From contig CAJOQW010000048.1 of assembly GCA_905236955.1 (NCBI GenBank), forward strand, positions 1 through 26,639: a stretch of DNA of 26,639 bases. The letters run 5' to 3'. Position numbers and translations under genes: made by a program. Shown here in pieces: positions 14,640-21,675 of the stretch. Below the pieces are notes generated by a model. It made no database searches, was not told where the DNA came from, and saw only the letters and a list, made by a program, of their open reading frames with translations. This stretch comes from an uncultured Bacteroidales bacterium (lineage in GTDB: Bacteria; Bacteroidota; Bacteroidia; Bacteroidales; UBA932). Position 1 is the stretch's first letter. Every line of letters begins with the position of its first letter.

Positions 14640-15632
14640 ATGAAAAGAATAATCTTCATTTTTTCCTTGGTCCTGATGGCTGCAGGATGCGGTAACAGGA
14701 ATATCTCGGCACAGGAATTTCCCGGGCTCCAGCTTGTACCGGGCAAGGCGGTGGTCTATTTCACGGAGGATATCTCTCCCGAAAGTCTTCTCAAGATATA
14801 CAAGGCCCTTGGCCGCGAAGCCACCGGCAAGGTGGCCGTCAAGATATCCACCGGCGAGCAAGGCAACGAGAACTATCTCCGTCCCGAGTTCATAGATGGT
14901 TTCGTCAAGAGCCTGAACGGCAGGATTGTGGAATGCAATACTGCGTACGGCGGTTCGCGCCAGGAAACGGCCGACCATAAACGGACCATAGAGAACCATG
15001 GTTTCAATGCCATTGGCGGCGTGGACATCATGGACGAGTTCGCCGAGGTGTCCATTCCGGTACCGGCCGGATCCAGGCTCCTCAAGGACGACATAGTGGG
15101 CAAACATATGCTGGATTACGACTTCATGGTGGTGCTCAGCCACTTCAAGGGCCACGAGATGGGTGGTTTCGGGGGTGCCCTCAAGAACCTGTCGATAGGT
15201 TGCGCCAGTACCAACGGCAAGGCATATATCCATACCGGCGGCAAGCAGCGCACCCTTCAGCCTGACACTTGGTCGCCCCGTCAGCTGGCCTCGACCGACG
15301 ACTTCAAGGATGCCATGGCCGAAGCGGCCGGAGCGGTCGTGAATCACTTCGGTGACAAGATCATTTATATCAATGTGGTGAACAGGCTCAGCGTGGACTG
15401 CGACTGCAACGGCCATCCTTCCGAACCCAGGATGAAGGATGTCGGCATCGTTGCAAGTCTCGATCCCGTCGCCCTTGACCAGGCTTGCGTCGACATGGTG
15501 TTCAACAGCAACGACAGCGGCAACCGTGATCTGGTGGAGCGTATAGTATCACGCCACGGCACCCGCATCCTCTACTGGGCCCAGTACCTCGGATACGGCT
15601 CCCGCGACTACCAGCTCGTACACGTCAAATAG
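14640..15632 (+). CDS. DUF362 domain lipoprotein
   Basis: A 330-residue protein with a lipoprotein signal (MKRIIFIFSLVLMAAGC, lipid cysteine C17), so anchored outside the cytoplasm. The body is a DUF362 domain: VAVKISTGEQGNENYLRPEF (66-85), NTAYGGSR (100-107), SHFKGHEMGGFGGALKNLSIGC (167-188), DCDCNGHPSEP and SLDPVALDQACVDMV. Many DUF362 proteins carry 4Fe-4S ferredoxin motifs; I see no such CxxCxxC array here, only the DCDC pair and scattered cysteines. Function is unknown; a role in cofactor binding or redox chemistry is sometimes suggested for the family. It overlaps the convergent AraC gene by eight bases at the 3' end. Confidence 0.88.
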   Translation: MKRIIFIFSLVLMAAGCGNRNISAQEFPGLQLVPGKAVVYFTEDISPESLLKIYKALGREATGKVAVKISTGEQGNENYLRPEFIDGFVKSLNGRIVECNTAYGGSRQETADHKRTIENHGFNAIGGVDIMDEFAEVSIPVPAGSRLLKDDIVGKHMLDYDFMVVLSHFKGHEMGGFGGALKNLSIGCASTNGKAYIHTGGKQRTLQPDTWSPRQLASTDDFKDAMAEAAGAVVNHFGDKIIYINVVNRLSVDCDCNGHPSEPRMKDVGIVASLDPVALDQACVDMVFNSNDSGNRDLVERIVSRHGTRILYWAQYLGYGSRDYQLVHVK

Positions 15633-16455
15633 CCGCCTTTCCCGAAGACCTGTATTCGGAAGGAGTCTTTCCGAGAAGGCGTTTAACATACCTTGTGAAG
15701 AACGACCTGCTTGAAAAATGCAGGTCGTCGCTTATTTGGTCCAGGCTCAGCGACGGATTGTCCAGAAAGCTGATTATGAGGGACTTGGAATAGTGTTCTA
15801 TCCATTCACTGGCACCCGAGCCGCTCGCGCTCATGCATATCCGGCTGAGTTGCCGCGGCGTCACGCACAATTTCCCGGCGTACCATGCCACGGTCCTCTC
15901 CCGGCCGCAATTGGCCTTTGCCAGTTCCTGGAAGCGCAGGAAGGTGCCGGCATTGCTATTGTTCAGGCCGCTTCCATCCTTCCGGCTCTCATGCAGGTCC
16001 CAGATATCATAAGTGAGTACTTGTACGGCATGGGAGATGCTCTTGAGTCCATATTCGCTGGTGAGCGAAGTCCTTTTCTCCAAAGAACGGAAATCCTCCA
16101 GGATGAGCTCTTTCGCCTTTCCGGGAAGATGTGTGACAGGGTGGTTCTTGGTGTGGATGAAACCTTTGGATTCCAGTACCATGCCGTTGCCCATGCTGCG
16201 CAGGAATCCTCGTGGTACCGCCAGGATAAGGCACTGGAATCCTTTCGAATACTTGAAATCCGAGAAATCGAGGTTTCCCTGAAGGATGACCAGGTCGTCT
16301 TTGGAAAAAGAGAAACGGTTTCCGTCCTGGATGAACGATCCGCTACCCCGCAGGCAAACGAAATGCACATGGTACGCCCCGTGCAGACCATGTGGCGGGA
16401 TTCCGTCCTGCGGGAATCCGAGGACCCTTATTCCCTGGTTGGAAATCATTGACAT
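15625..16455 (-). CDS. AraC family transcriptional regulator
   Basis: The 276-residue product has an N-terminal cupin-like ligand domain (residues 20-105, with YHVHFVCLRGSGSFIQDG and DDLVILQG) and a C-terminal AraC DNA-binding domain. The domain's two helix-turn-helices lie at about 187-207 (VAWYAGKLCVTPRQLSRIC) and 236-258 (LSLDQISDDLHFSSRSFFTRYVK), ending in GKTPSEYR. Relatives often control a divergent neighbour; here that is the TonB-dependent receptor at 16526. The start is ATG at 16455 or 16449. The frame is open 40 codons further upstream, but that part crosses the receptor promoter. Ligand unknown. Confidence 0.9.
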   Translation of the reverse strand: MSMISNQGIRVLGFPQDGIPPHGLHGAYHVHFVCLRGSGSFIQDGNRFSFSKDDLVILQGNLDFSDFKYSKGFQCLILAVPRGFLRSMGNGMVLESKGFIHTKNHPVTHLPGKAKELILEDFRSLEKRTSLTSEYGLKSISHAVQVLTYDIWDLHESRKDGSGLNNSNAGTFLRFQELAKANCGRERTVAWYAGKLCVTPRQLSRICMSASGSGASEWIEHYSKSLIISFLDNPSLSLDQISDDLHFSSRSFFTRYVKRLLGKTPSEYRSSGKAAI

Positions 16456-16473
16456 AAAAAGGACAAAAAGTGC

Positions 16474-16489
16474 AATGGCCAAAATGGCC
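16474..16489. repeat. Tandem AATGGCC half-sites, candidate AraC-type operator
   Basis: AATGGCC occurs at 16474-16480 and 16483-16489, one helical turn apart. The inner part GGCCAAAATGGCC (16477-16489) is also an inverted repeat. It lies between the AraC start and the receptor -7 box, where a -33 element would be expected but is not visible. This is a natural place for activator binding; no proof. Confidence 0.4.
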
Positions 16490-16497
16490 GGCAGCAG

Positions 16498-16505
16498 TAA
16501 ATTTG
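16498..16505 (+). promoter_or_regulatory. Promoter -7 box of the TonB-dependent receptor
   Basis: TAAATTTG matches TAnnTTTG exactly and ends 20 bases before the ATG at 16526. No TTTG is present 19-21 bases upstream, which would fit an activator-dependent promoter. Confidence 0.6.
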
Positions 16506-16525
16506 CATCAAATATAATAATTATC

Positions 16526-18391
16526 ATGAAGTATCTCAACAGCGTCCTGGCGGCGATCCTTCTGCCTGCCGCCATCGTTACCGCCGGTGGCCAGGATTTG
16601 CCTTACGCCGACACCACCAGGGTCCTCGGCGAGTCGGTCGTGACCGGTACCAGGTCGCGCAGCCTTTCCGGTTTCCTTCCGCAGACCATCAGCGTCGTAG
16701 GCCAGGAGCAACTCTCCGGGTCCAGGCGCACGAACGTCCTCCCTTCGCTGGGTGAACTCGTTCCCGGCATGTTCATAACCTCCAGGGCGATGCTCGGCTA
16801 TGGCGTCAGCGGCGGAGCGGCCGGAGGGATAAGCATAAGGGGCCTTGCCGGCGGCACCGGCCAGATGATGGTCCTCATCGACGGCCATCCGCAGTATCAG
16901 GGCATTTTCGGTCATCCCATATCCGATTCATACCAGACGATGATGGCAGAGCGCATCGAGGTCCTTCGCGGGCCGGCATCCGTGCTTTACGGCAGCAACG
17001 CCATGGGCGGCGTAATAAACATCATCACTGCCAAGGCGGTCGAGGACGGGGTGCACACCGACATCAATCTCGGAGCCGGAAGTTGGGGAACGGTAGAAGG
17101 TTCGGTGTCCAACCGCATCCGCTCGGGCAAATTCAACAGCGTCGTCTCGGGACAATACTCCAGGAGTGACAACCACAGGCCCAGGATGGGATTCGAGCAG
17201 TATGGAGGTTATCTGAAGCTCGGTTACGACTTTTCTGATCACTGGGGAGTTTCGGCGAATACCGATATCACGCATTTCAATTCCTCTTATCCCGGCTCAG
17301 TCGACAGCCCCCTTTTCGAAGCAGACCAATGGATCACCCGCGGTGTTGCCACCCTGGCTGTGGACAACCATTATGACAGGACCGACGGTTCGGTGAGTAC
17401 ATATTATAATTTCGGATTTCACAAGATAAATGACGGACACACCGAAAGTGCAGCCTCAAAGACAAACTGGTTCCGTTCGGAAGATGCCCTTGCAGGAGTT
17501 TCTGCCTGGCAGGGCATGAATCTTTTCACCGGCAATACCACCACTCTCGGGTTCGACCTCCAGAGCATCCACGGCAAGGCCTGGAACCAGGTTATCGCCA
17601 CGGGAGAAGACCTCGACCCCATGGCCGACAAGACCGAAACCGAGATAGCAGGCTATGTGGATTTCCGTCAGGATATCACCTCGTGGCTCACGTTCGACGC
17701 CGGGCTCCGTGTTGACAGGCATTCCGTTTCCGGTACCGAACTCATCCCTCAGGGCGGTCTGGCATTCAGGATTCTCGGCGGAGAGCTGAAGGCATCGGCA
17801 GGCAAGGGTTTCCGCCGTGCCACTATAAAGGACATGTACCTTTGGGGACCGCAGAATCCCGAGCTTGAACCGGAACGCATCTGGAACTATGAACTCGCCT
17901 GGAAACACTCGCCCGTCCGGAGTTTCAGCTATGGGGTGAATCTGTTCTACCTGAAGGGAGACAATATGATACTGACCCGGATGGTGAATGGCAAGCCCCT
18001 TAATGTCAATACCGGTGCTATTGAGAATTACGGTGTCGAGGCAGACCTCAGATGGCGTATTTCCCGCTACTGGGATGCGGTCTCGAACTGCAGTTGGCTT
18101 CATATGGAGAATCCGGTCGCTGGAGCACCCGAGCTCAAGGCGTATCTGGGTATTACCTATCATAACGGACCTTTCAGCATCACAGCCGGGGGCAACGAAG
18201 TCTCGGGTCTTTACACCGATAACGGGAAAGAGAGTTTCTTCCTGCTCAGCCTCAATGCCTCTTATAAGTTGACGGACCGGCTCAACCTCTGGGTCCGCGG
18301 GGACAACCTTCTCGGACAGGAATACCAGGTCATTGCAGGATATCCCATGCCGAAGGCCACATTCATGGCGGGAGTCGCGATTTCTTTGTAA
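16526..18391 (+). CDS. TonB-dependent outer membrane receptor (small, BtuB/siderophore-size)
   Basis: A 621-residue outer-membrane receptor. It has a signal peptide (residues 1-22, ending in AGGQ), a TonB-box-like ESVVTGT (36-42), a plug domain (about 49-168: LPQTISVVG, GGISIRGLAGGTGQMMVLIDG, AERIEVLRGPASVLYGSNAMGGVINIIT) and a 22-strand type barrel to the C-terminus. The size matches BtuB/FecA-like importers rather than the roughly 1000-residue SusC type, there is no SusD partner, and no carboxypeptidase-like N-terminal extension is seen. Substrate unknown; iron chelate, haem or a cobalamin-like compound would fit. The long open frame upstream of ATG 16526 overlaps the AraC gene and is not real. 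The divergent AraC gene probably regulates it; msrA follows after 13 bases. Confidence 0.92.
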   Translation: MKYLNSVLAAILLPAAIVTAGGQDLPYADTTRVLGESVVTGTRSRSLSGFLPQTISVVGQEQLSGSRRTNVLPSLGELVPGMFITSRAMLGYGVSGGAAGGISIRGLAGGTGQMMVLIDGHPQYQGIFGHPISDSYQTMMAERIEVLRGPASVLYGSNAMGGVINIITAKAVEDGVHTDINLGAGSWGTVEGSVSNRIRSGKFNSVVSGQYSRSDNHRPRMGFEQYGGYLKLGYDFSDHWGVSANTDITHFNSSYPGSVDSPLFEADQWITRGVATLAVDNHYDRTDGSVSTYYNFGFHKINDGHTESAASKTNWFRSEDALAGVSAWQGMNLFTGNTTTLGFDLQSIHGKAWNQVIATGEDLDPMADKTETEIAGYVDFRQDITSWLTFDAGLRVDRHSVSGTELIPQGGLAFRILGGELKASAGKGFRRATIKDMYLWGPQNPELEPERIWNYELAWKHSPVRSFSYGVNLFYLKGDNMILTRMVNGKPLNVNTGAIENYGVEADLRWRISRYWDAVSNCSWLHMENPVAGAPELKAYLGITYHNGPFSITAGGNEVSGLYTDNGKESFFLLSLNASYKLTDRLNLWVRGDNLLGQEYQVIAGYPMPKATFMAGVAISL

Positions 18392-18396
18392 ATTTG
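18389..18396 (+). promoter_or_regulatory. Promoter -7 box of msrA
   Basis: TAAATTTG overlaps the TAA stop of the receptor gene and ends eight bases before the msrA ATG at 18405. msrA may therefore have its own near-leaderless transcript in addition to read-through from the receptor. Confidence 0.5.
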
Positions 18397-18404
18397 CCTT
18401 CATC

Positions 18405-18908
18405 ATGAAGGAAATCTATCTCGCAGGAGGGTGTTTCTGGGGAACGGAACACTATCTCAAACAAATCAGGGGGGTGGTCTCCACCGAAGCAGGCTATGCC
18501 AACGGCATAACCGAAAATCCCACATACCAGGAAGTCTGTACCGACAAGACCCGGTTCGCCGAGACGGTACATGTCGCGTACGACCCCGCCATCCTGCGTC
18601 TCGATTTCCTCTTAAGGCTCTATTTCAAGGCCATCGATCCCACGAGCCTCAACCGTCAGGGCGGGGACAGCGGCACCCAGTACCGTACGGGGATTTATTA
18701 TACCGATGAGGAGGACCTGCCGGTGATCAGGCAGGTCTTCGGAGAGGTCCAGGCTTCATATCCCGAGCCTCTGGCCGTTGAAGTCCGCCCCCTTGAAAAC
18801 TTCTACGATGCCGAAGAGTATCATCAGGATTATCTGGCAAAGAATCCTTCGGGATACTGTCACATTCCTCTGGAACTGTTCGAGTTTGCGAAGAAAGCCA
18901 ATCTGTAG
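18405..18908 (+). CDS. msrA: Peptide methionine-S-sulfoxide reductase MsrA
   Basis: Reduces the S-epimer of methionine sulfoxide in proteins. The 167-residue protein has the catalytic GGCFWGTEHY (C10), STEAGYANG (30-38), TYQEVCT, DPTSLNRQGGDSGTQYRTGIYY (about 76-97) and FYDAEEYHQDYL, with a C-terminal GYCHI cysteine that likely resolves the disulfide. It has no signal peptide and no MsrB fusion. ATG at 18405 is chosen because it leaves the usual short lead before GGCFW; earlier in-frame starts lie in the receptor gene. Its last 49 bases overlap the 3' end of the convergent alkyltransferase-UDG gene. Confidence 0.96.
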   Translation: MKEIYLAGGCFWGTEHYLKQIRGVVSTEAGYANGITENPTYQEVCTDKTRFAETVHVAYDPAILRLDFLLRLYFKAIDPTSLNRQGGDSGTQYRTGIYYTDEEDLPVIRQVFGEVQASYPEPLAVEVRPLENFYDAEEYHQDYLAKNPSGYCHIPLELFEFAKKANL

Positions 18909-19798
18909 TATTCCGCTTTCTTTGCGAGTTTCATAGGGTAGGCCCTTGATGAGGACGGCACACGGTGCCATTCCACATCCAGGGGCTTTCCGTTTACCAT
19001 GATCTCTGAAACGGAACTGCCTCCGACTGCGGGTACGGCCGTCTCCTGTCCGGTCAGATTCCGGAGGATGGAGGCAAGTCCTTCCGAAGCTTTCCCTCCG
19101 GTAGTGATTATGGTACGGCACAGGGGCATCCGACCCAGCATGCCGGGGATGTCGGACGGCTCCAGTATTTCCAGGAAATCGTCACTGGCGTTGGCCTTGA
19201 GCCGGCATACCTTCCCAGCGGTGTCGAAAAAGGCTAACCCTTTCTGCACGCAGAAGGCTTCTATTTTCTCCCTGTCGAAGCGCTTTTGGAGGGGAATCTC
19301 GAAATATGTCGGATCGTCGAAGAACACGAGTCCCTGGATGCGCCAGAAATCATTGTTGAAATTGGGGTAGAAGAAGTCCATGGACCATCGTTCCCTGGGC
19401 GGGGGGAAACTGCCCAGGAATAGAAGGCGGGCATTCGCAGGGAGGAAAGGCTCCAGCGGGTGCTTCTCGATGGAGACTCCGCTCGCGGCGAGGTCCACCC
19501 TGTCCTTCCCGATGAAACGGACACCTTCCAGGCGGAGTCTCTCCAATTGGACGGAGGGACCTCCCATTCCATAATTGCTTCCGGGATTTCCCTTGGAATC
19601 TACTACCCTATGGCAAGGAACCTTCACTGGGTCGGTGTTATCGTGTATGGCGTTCCCGACAGCCCGGGCGGCTCCGGGATATCCCGCTATCTCGGCAATC
19701 TGGGCATAGGTAGCCACGTGCCCGGCAGGGATCTTGGCCACGGCTGCACGGACCCTTTCCCTGAAAAGGGACACAGGCCGCCGATAATTTGTGTTCAT
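18860..19798 (-). CDS. Fused O6-alkylguanine-DNA alkyltransferase domain and uracil-DNA-glycosylase-superfamily domain
   Basis: A single uninterrupted 312-residue frame with two DNA-repair domains. Residues 9-103 form the alkyltransferase active-site domain: IPAGHVATYAQIAEIAG (23-39), RAVGNA (45-50), the acceptor cysteine in VPCHRVV (C62) and GGPSVQLERLRLEGV (79-93); the N-terminal non-catalytic domain of Ada/Ogt is absent. Residues 111-302 are UDG-like: LLFLGSFPPPRERW (125-138, motif 1 position), FYPNFNNDFWRI (143-154, like HPxNxFW of MUG/HDG), and HRVPSSSRAYP (278-288, like LPSTSPA of motif 2). I know the second half as a stand-alone roughly 190-residue protein in Bacteroidota; its base specificity is not known to me. 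The two halves probably act on alkylated and deaminated bases. Confidence 0.85.
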   Translation of the reverse strand: MNTNYRRPVSLFRERVRAAVAKIPAGHVATYAQIAEIAGYPGAARAVGNAIHDNTDPVKVPCHRVVDSKGNPGSNYGMGGPSVQLERLRLEGVRFIGKDRVDLAASGVSIEKHPLEPFLPANARLLFLGSFPPPRERWSMDFFYPNFNNDFWRIQGLVFFDDPTYFEIPLQKRFDREKIEAFCVQKGLAFFDTAGKVCRLKANASDDFLEILEPSDIPGMLGRMPLCRTIITTGGKASEGLASILRNLTGQETAVPAVGGSSVSEIMVNGKPLDVEWHRVPSSSRAYPMKLAKKAEYYRLAFFANSNSSRGM

Positions 19799-19803
19799 AG
19801 TTA

Positions 19804-19811
19804 TAAAGATA
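19804..19811 (-). promoter_or_regulatory. Possible -7 box of the alkyltransferase-UDG gene
   Basis: Minus-strand TATCTTTA, one mismatch from TAnnTTTG, with five bases between it and the ATG at 19798. It shares the 50-base divergent gap with the nitroreductase promoter. Confidence 0.4.
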
Positions 19812-19824
19812 TAGATTTATTTCT

Positions 19825-19832
19825 TAATTTAG
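19825..19832 (+). promoter_or_regulatory. Possible -7 box of the nitroreductase lipoprotein gene
   Basis: TAATTTAG, one mismatch from TAnnTTTG, ends 15 bases before ATG 19848 and 21 before ATG 19854. Confidence 0.35.
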
Positions 19833-19853
19833 CAAGACCATAAACCTATGTAT

Positions 19854-20471
19854 ATGAAAAGAATAGCGAATATCCTCACCTGTGCTGCCGTCATCCTGGC
19901 AGCCGTTTCCTGCGGCAGCGCCCCCAAAGGGAATGCCGTAATCGAAAACATCATGGCCCGCAGGTCTGTGCGCAAGTATCTCGACAAGCAGGTAGAACAT
20001 GAAAAGCTCGCACAGATAGCAATGTGCGGCATCAACGCCCCCAGCGGGTCGAATTCCCAGCCATGGGAAATCCGCGTTGTGGAGGATCCCTCTTTCATCA
20101 GCGGCCTGACAGAAATCTACAAGGCTGCCAATCCCGATGCCGTAAGCCGCGACCCCGGTTTCAAGAATATGTTCAGGAACGCACCCAACGCGATCTTCGT
20201 GGCCACCCCCCAAGGACGCGGGGAACTTGATGCCGGCATGCTTGCCGAAAATATGATGCTCTCCGCCCAGTCTCTGGGGCTCGGTACCTGCTGCCTTGGC
20301 GGCCCGCTGCGTTTCCTCCTTTCTTCGCAGGAAGCAAGGCCCTACATCGGACGCCTGGGCTTTCCCGAAGGCTACGTAATAAGATACATCCTGGCGGTGG
20401 GCTATCCCGATGAATCTCCCGATGCCAAACCGAGGGATGAACGCAAGGTCCGCTTCATCACCCCGGAATAG
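19854..20471 (+). CDS. Nitroreductase family lipoprotein
   Basis: FMN-dependent oxidoreductase fold of about 205 residues preceded by a lipoprotein signal (MKRIANILTCAAVILAAVSC), so predicted to sit outside the cytoplasm. The nitroreductase motifs are IMARRSVRKYLDKQV (FMN-binding RRSVRKY), INAPSGSNSQPWEI, an acidic stretch GELDAGMLAENMMLSAQSLGLGTCCLGGP, and ILAVGYPDESP near the end. ATG at 19854 gives the basic M-K-R start of a signal peptide; ATG at 19848 is also possible (two residues more). It converges on the flavodoxin lipoprotein gene with a four-base gap. Substrate unknown; electron donor outside the cytoplasm not obvious. Confidence 0.88.
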   Translation: MKRIANILTCAAVILAAVSCGSAPKGNAVIENIMARRSVRKYLDKQVEHEKLAQIAMCGINAPSGSNSQPWEIRVVEDPSFISGLTEIYKAANPDAVSRDPGFKNMFRNAPNAIFVATPQGRGELDAGMLAENMMLSAQSLGLGTCCLGGPLRFLLSSQEARPYIGRLGFPEGYVIRYILAVGYPDESPDAKPRDERKVRFITPE

Positions 20472-20475
20472 GGAT

Positions 20476-21045
20476 TTACTTTATTTCTTTGACCCAGGCG
20501 GCAATCGTCTCTGCGGTGGCACCGTTGAGAAGTTTGCCGTCTTTGATGTTCACTTCGGGGTACGAAGTCTTGAGGTCGGCGCAGGCATTGTCGATGGTGC
20601 TGCTGCCTGAAGTAGCGAATGGGATGACGGTCTTGCCTTTGAATCCGTAAGTCTCGATGAAAGTGTTGATGATGGTTGGGGCGGTATACCACCAGATCGG
20701 GAAGCCGATATAGACTACATCGTACTTGCCGGCATCTTCCAGGTCTTTCACGATGGCCGGGCGGGACGAACGGTCCTTCATTTCCACGCTGCTGCGGGAA
20801 TCGGGTTGCGTCCAATCGAGGTCTTCGGCCGTATATTTCGCTTCAGGCTTGATTTCGTACAGGTCTCCTCCTGTGGCTTCGGCAACCTTTCCGGCAATGT
20901 TCTCCGTCGTTCCGGTCGCGGAAAAAAAGGCTACGAGGGTTTTTACTTCATCGGGGTTCCCGGCATCCTTCTTTTTGCCGGAATGCTGTCCGCAGGATGC
21001 CAGCACCACCAGCATCGCCGCAATGGTAAATAATAACTTCTTCAT
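20476..21045 (-). CDS. Flavodoxin-like lipoprotein
   Basis: A 189-residue protein with a lipoprotein signal (lipid cysteine C18 in VVLASCG), a short polar linker, and then a flavodoxin fold. The FMN phosphate loop is FFSATGTTENIAG (40-52); later come YDVVYIGFPIWWYTAPTIINTFIE, with aromatic residues at the isoalloxazine site, and VIPFATSGSSTIDNA. This is the long-known flavodoxin_4-like type with WW and SGSS motifs. Flavodoxins are normally cytoplasmic, so export as a lipoprotein is notable. Start ATG 21045 overlaps the upstream Pr6Pr-type gene by four bases (ATGA), so the two are one transcription unit. The frame extends upstream but over that gene. Confidence 0.88.
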   Translation of the reverse strand: MKKLLFTIAAMLVVLASCGQHSGKKKDAGNPDEVKTLVAFFSATGTTENIAGKVAEATGGDLYEIKPEAKYTAEDLDWTQPDSRSSVEMKDRSSRPAIVKDLEDAGKYDVVYIGFPIWWYTAPTIINTFIETYGFKGKTVIPFATSGSSTIDNACADLKTSYPEVNIKDGKLLNGATAETIAAWVKEIK

Positions 21046-21641
21046 ATTGATTTTTTGTTTAACCAAAGGAATATGAGCGCTATGAGCCATACGAATCCGG
21101 GGATGGTGATGAACCATACTATGCTCATCAACACACTTTGCTCATATACGTGAAGGAAAAAATACGGGCCATAAAGCAGGCGCATGAAGTTGAGGGTCAT
21201 CGTCACGAGGGCGTAGATGAGCGTCAGCCCGAGCGGGATCAGGGCGTCTTTCTTCCTTAAGCCGCTTCCGTCTTCGAAGCAGATGAAACTCAGGAAGGAG
21301 AGCACGGGGCACAGCAGATGATAATAAAGCCCGTCCCCGCTGAACATGAGATTGTGGAATCCGTCCGGGCCGGAAGTGGGGGCGAGCATGGTGGCGGTTA
21401 CAAGGAAAGTGAGCCCCACGCATGCGGTCGCGGCTAGCCGGAATCTCTTTGTGAAAAGGTTGGCTTCACCTCCTCTTGCGATGAATAACAGGCATGACGC
21501 CAGGAGCAGCAAGTTGCTCAAGACGGTGTAGTATTTAAGGATACCCCATCCGCCGGCATTGAAACAAATGTATGTAGCTACGGCTTCGCCCATGATTATA
21601 AGTGAGTTGAGGATGAGAGCCAGGATCTTGCGGTTCTGCAT
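21042..21641 (-). CDS. Pr6Pr-type integral membrane protein
   Basis: A 199-residue protein with about six hydrophobic segments (roughly 8-28, 36-56, 71-89, 105-123, 133-151 and 170-192). Motifs are GGWGILKYYTVLSNLLLL, ATMLAPTSGPDGFHNLMFSGDGLYYHLLCPVLSF and LNFMRLLYGPYFF. The FTVLSN-like segment and the HxxxP-containing helix are what I associate with the Pr6Pr / FAR-17a-like family; function is unknown. An upstream in-frame TTG at 21647 exists, but ATG at 21641 is the better start. It is cotranscribed with the flavodoxin lipoprotein through an ATGA overlap, which suggests but does not prove a shared membrane redox role. Confidence 0.75.
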   Translation of the reverse strand: MQNRKILALILNSLIIMGEAVATYICFNAGGWGILKYYTVLSNLLLLASCLLFIARGGEANLFTKRFRLAATACVGLTFLVTATMLAPTSGPDGFHNLMFSGDGLYYHLLCPVLSFLSFICFEDGSGLRKKDALIPLGLTLIYALVTMTLNFMRLLYGPYFFLHVYEQSVLMSIVWFITIPGFVWLIALIFLWLNKKSI

Positions 21642-21661
21642 GTTCAAAGTGGTTTTTCTTG

Positions 21662-21669
21662 CAAATATA
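21662..21669 (-). promoter_or_regulatory. Promoter -7 box of the Pr6Pr-flavodoxin unit
   Basis: Minus-strand TATATTTG, an exact TAnnTTTG match, ends 20 bases before ATG 21641, in the short gap behind the glycosyltransferase gene. Confidence 0.55.
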
Positions 21670-21675
21670 AGCCGG

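Noticed and set aside
16286..16525. 80-codon N-terminal extension of the TonB receptor
   Set aside because: It reads through the AraC gene and the receptor promoter; the signal peptide begins at ATG 16526.
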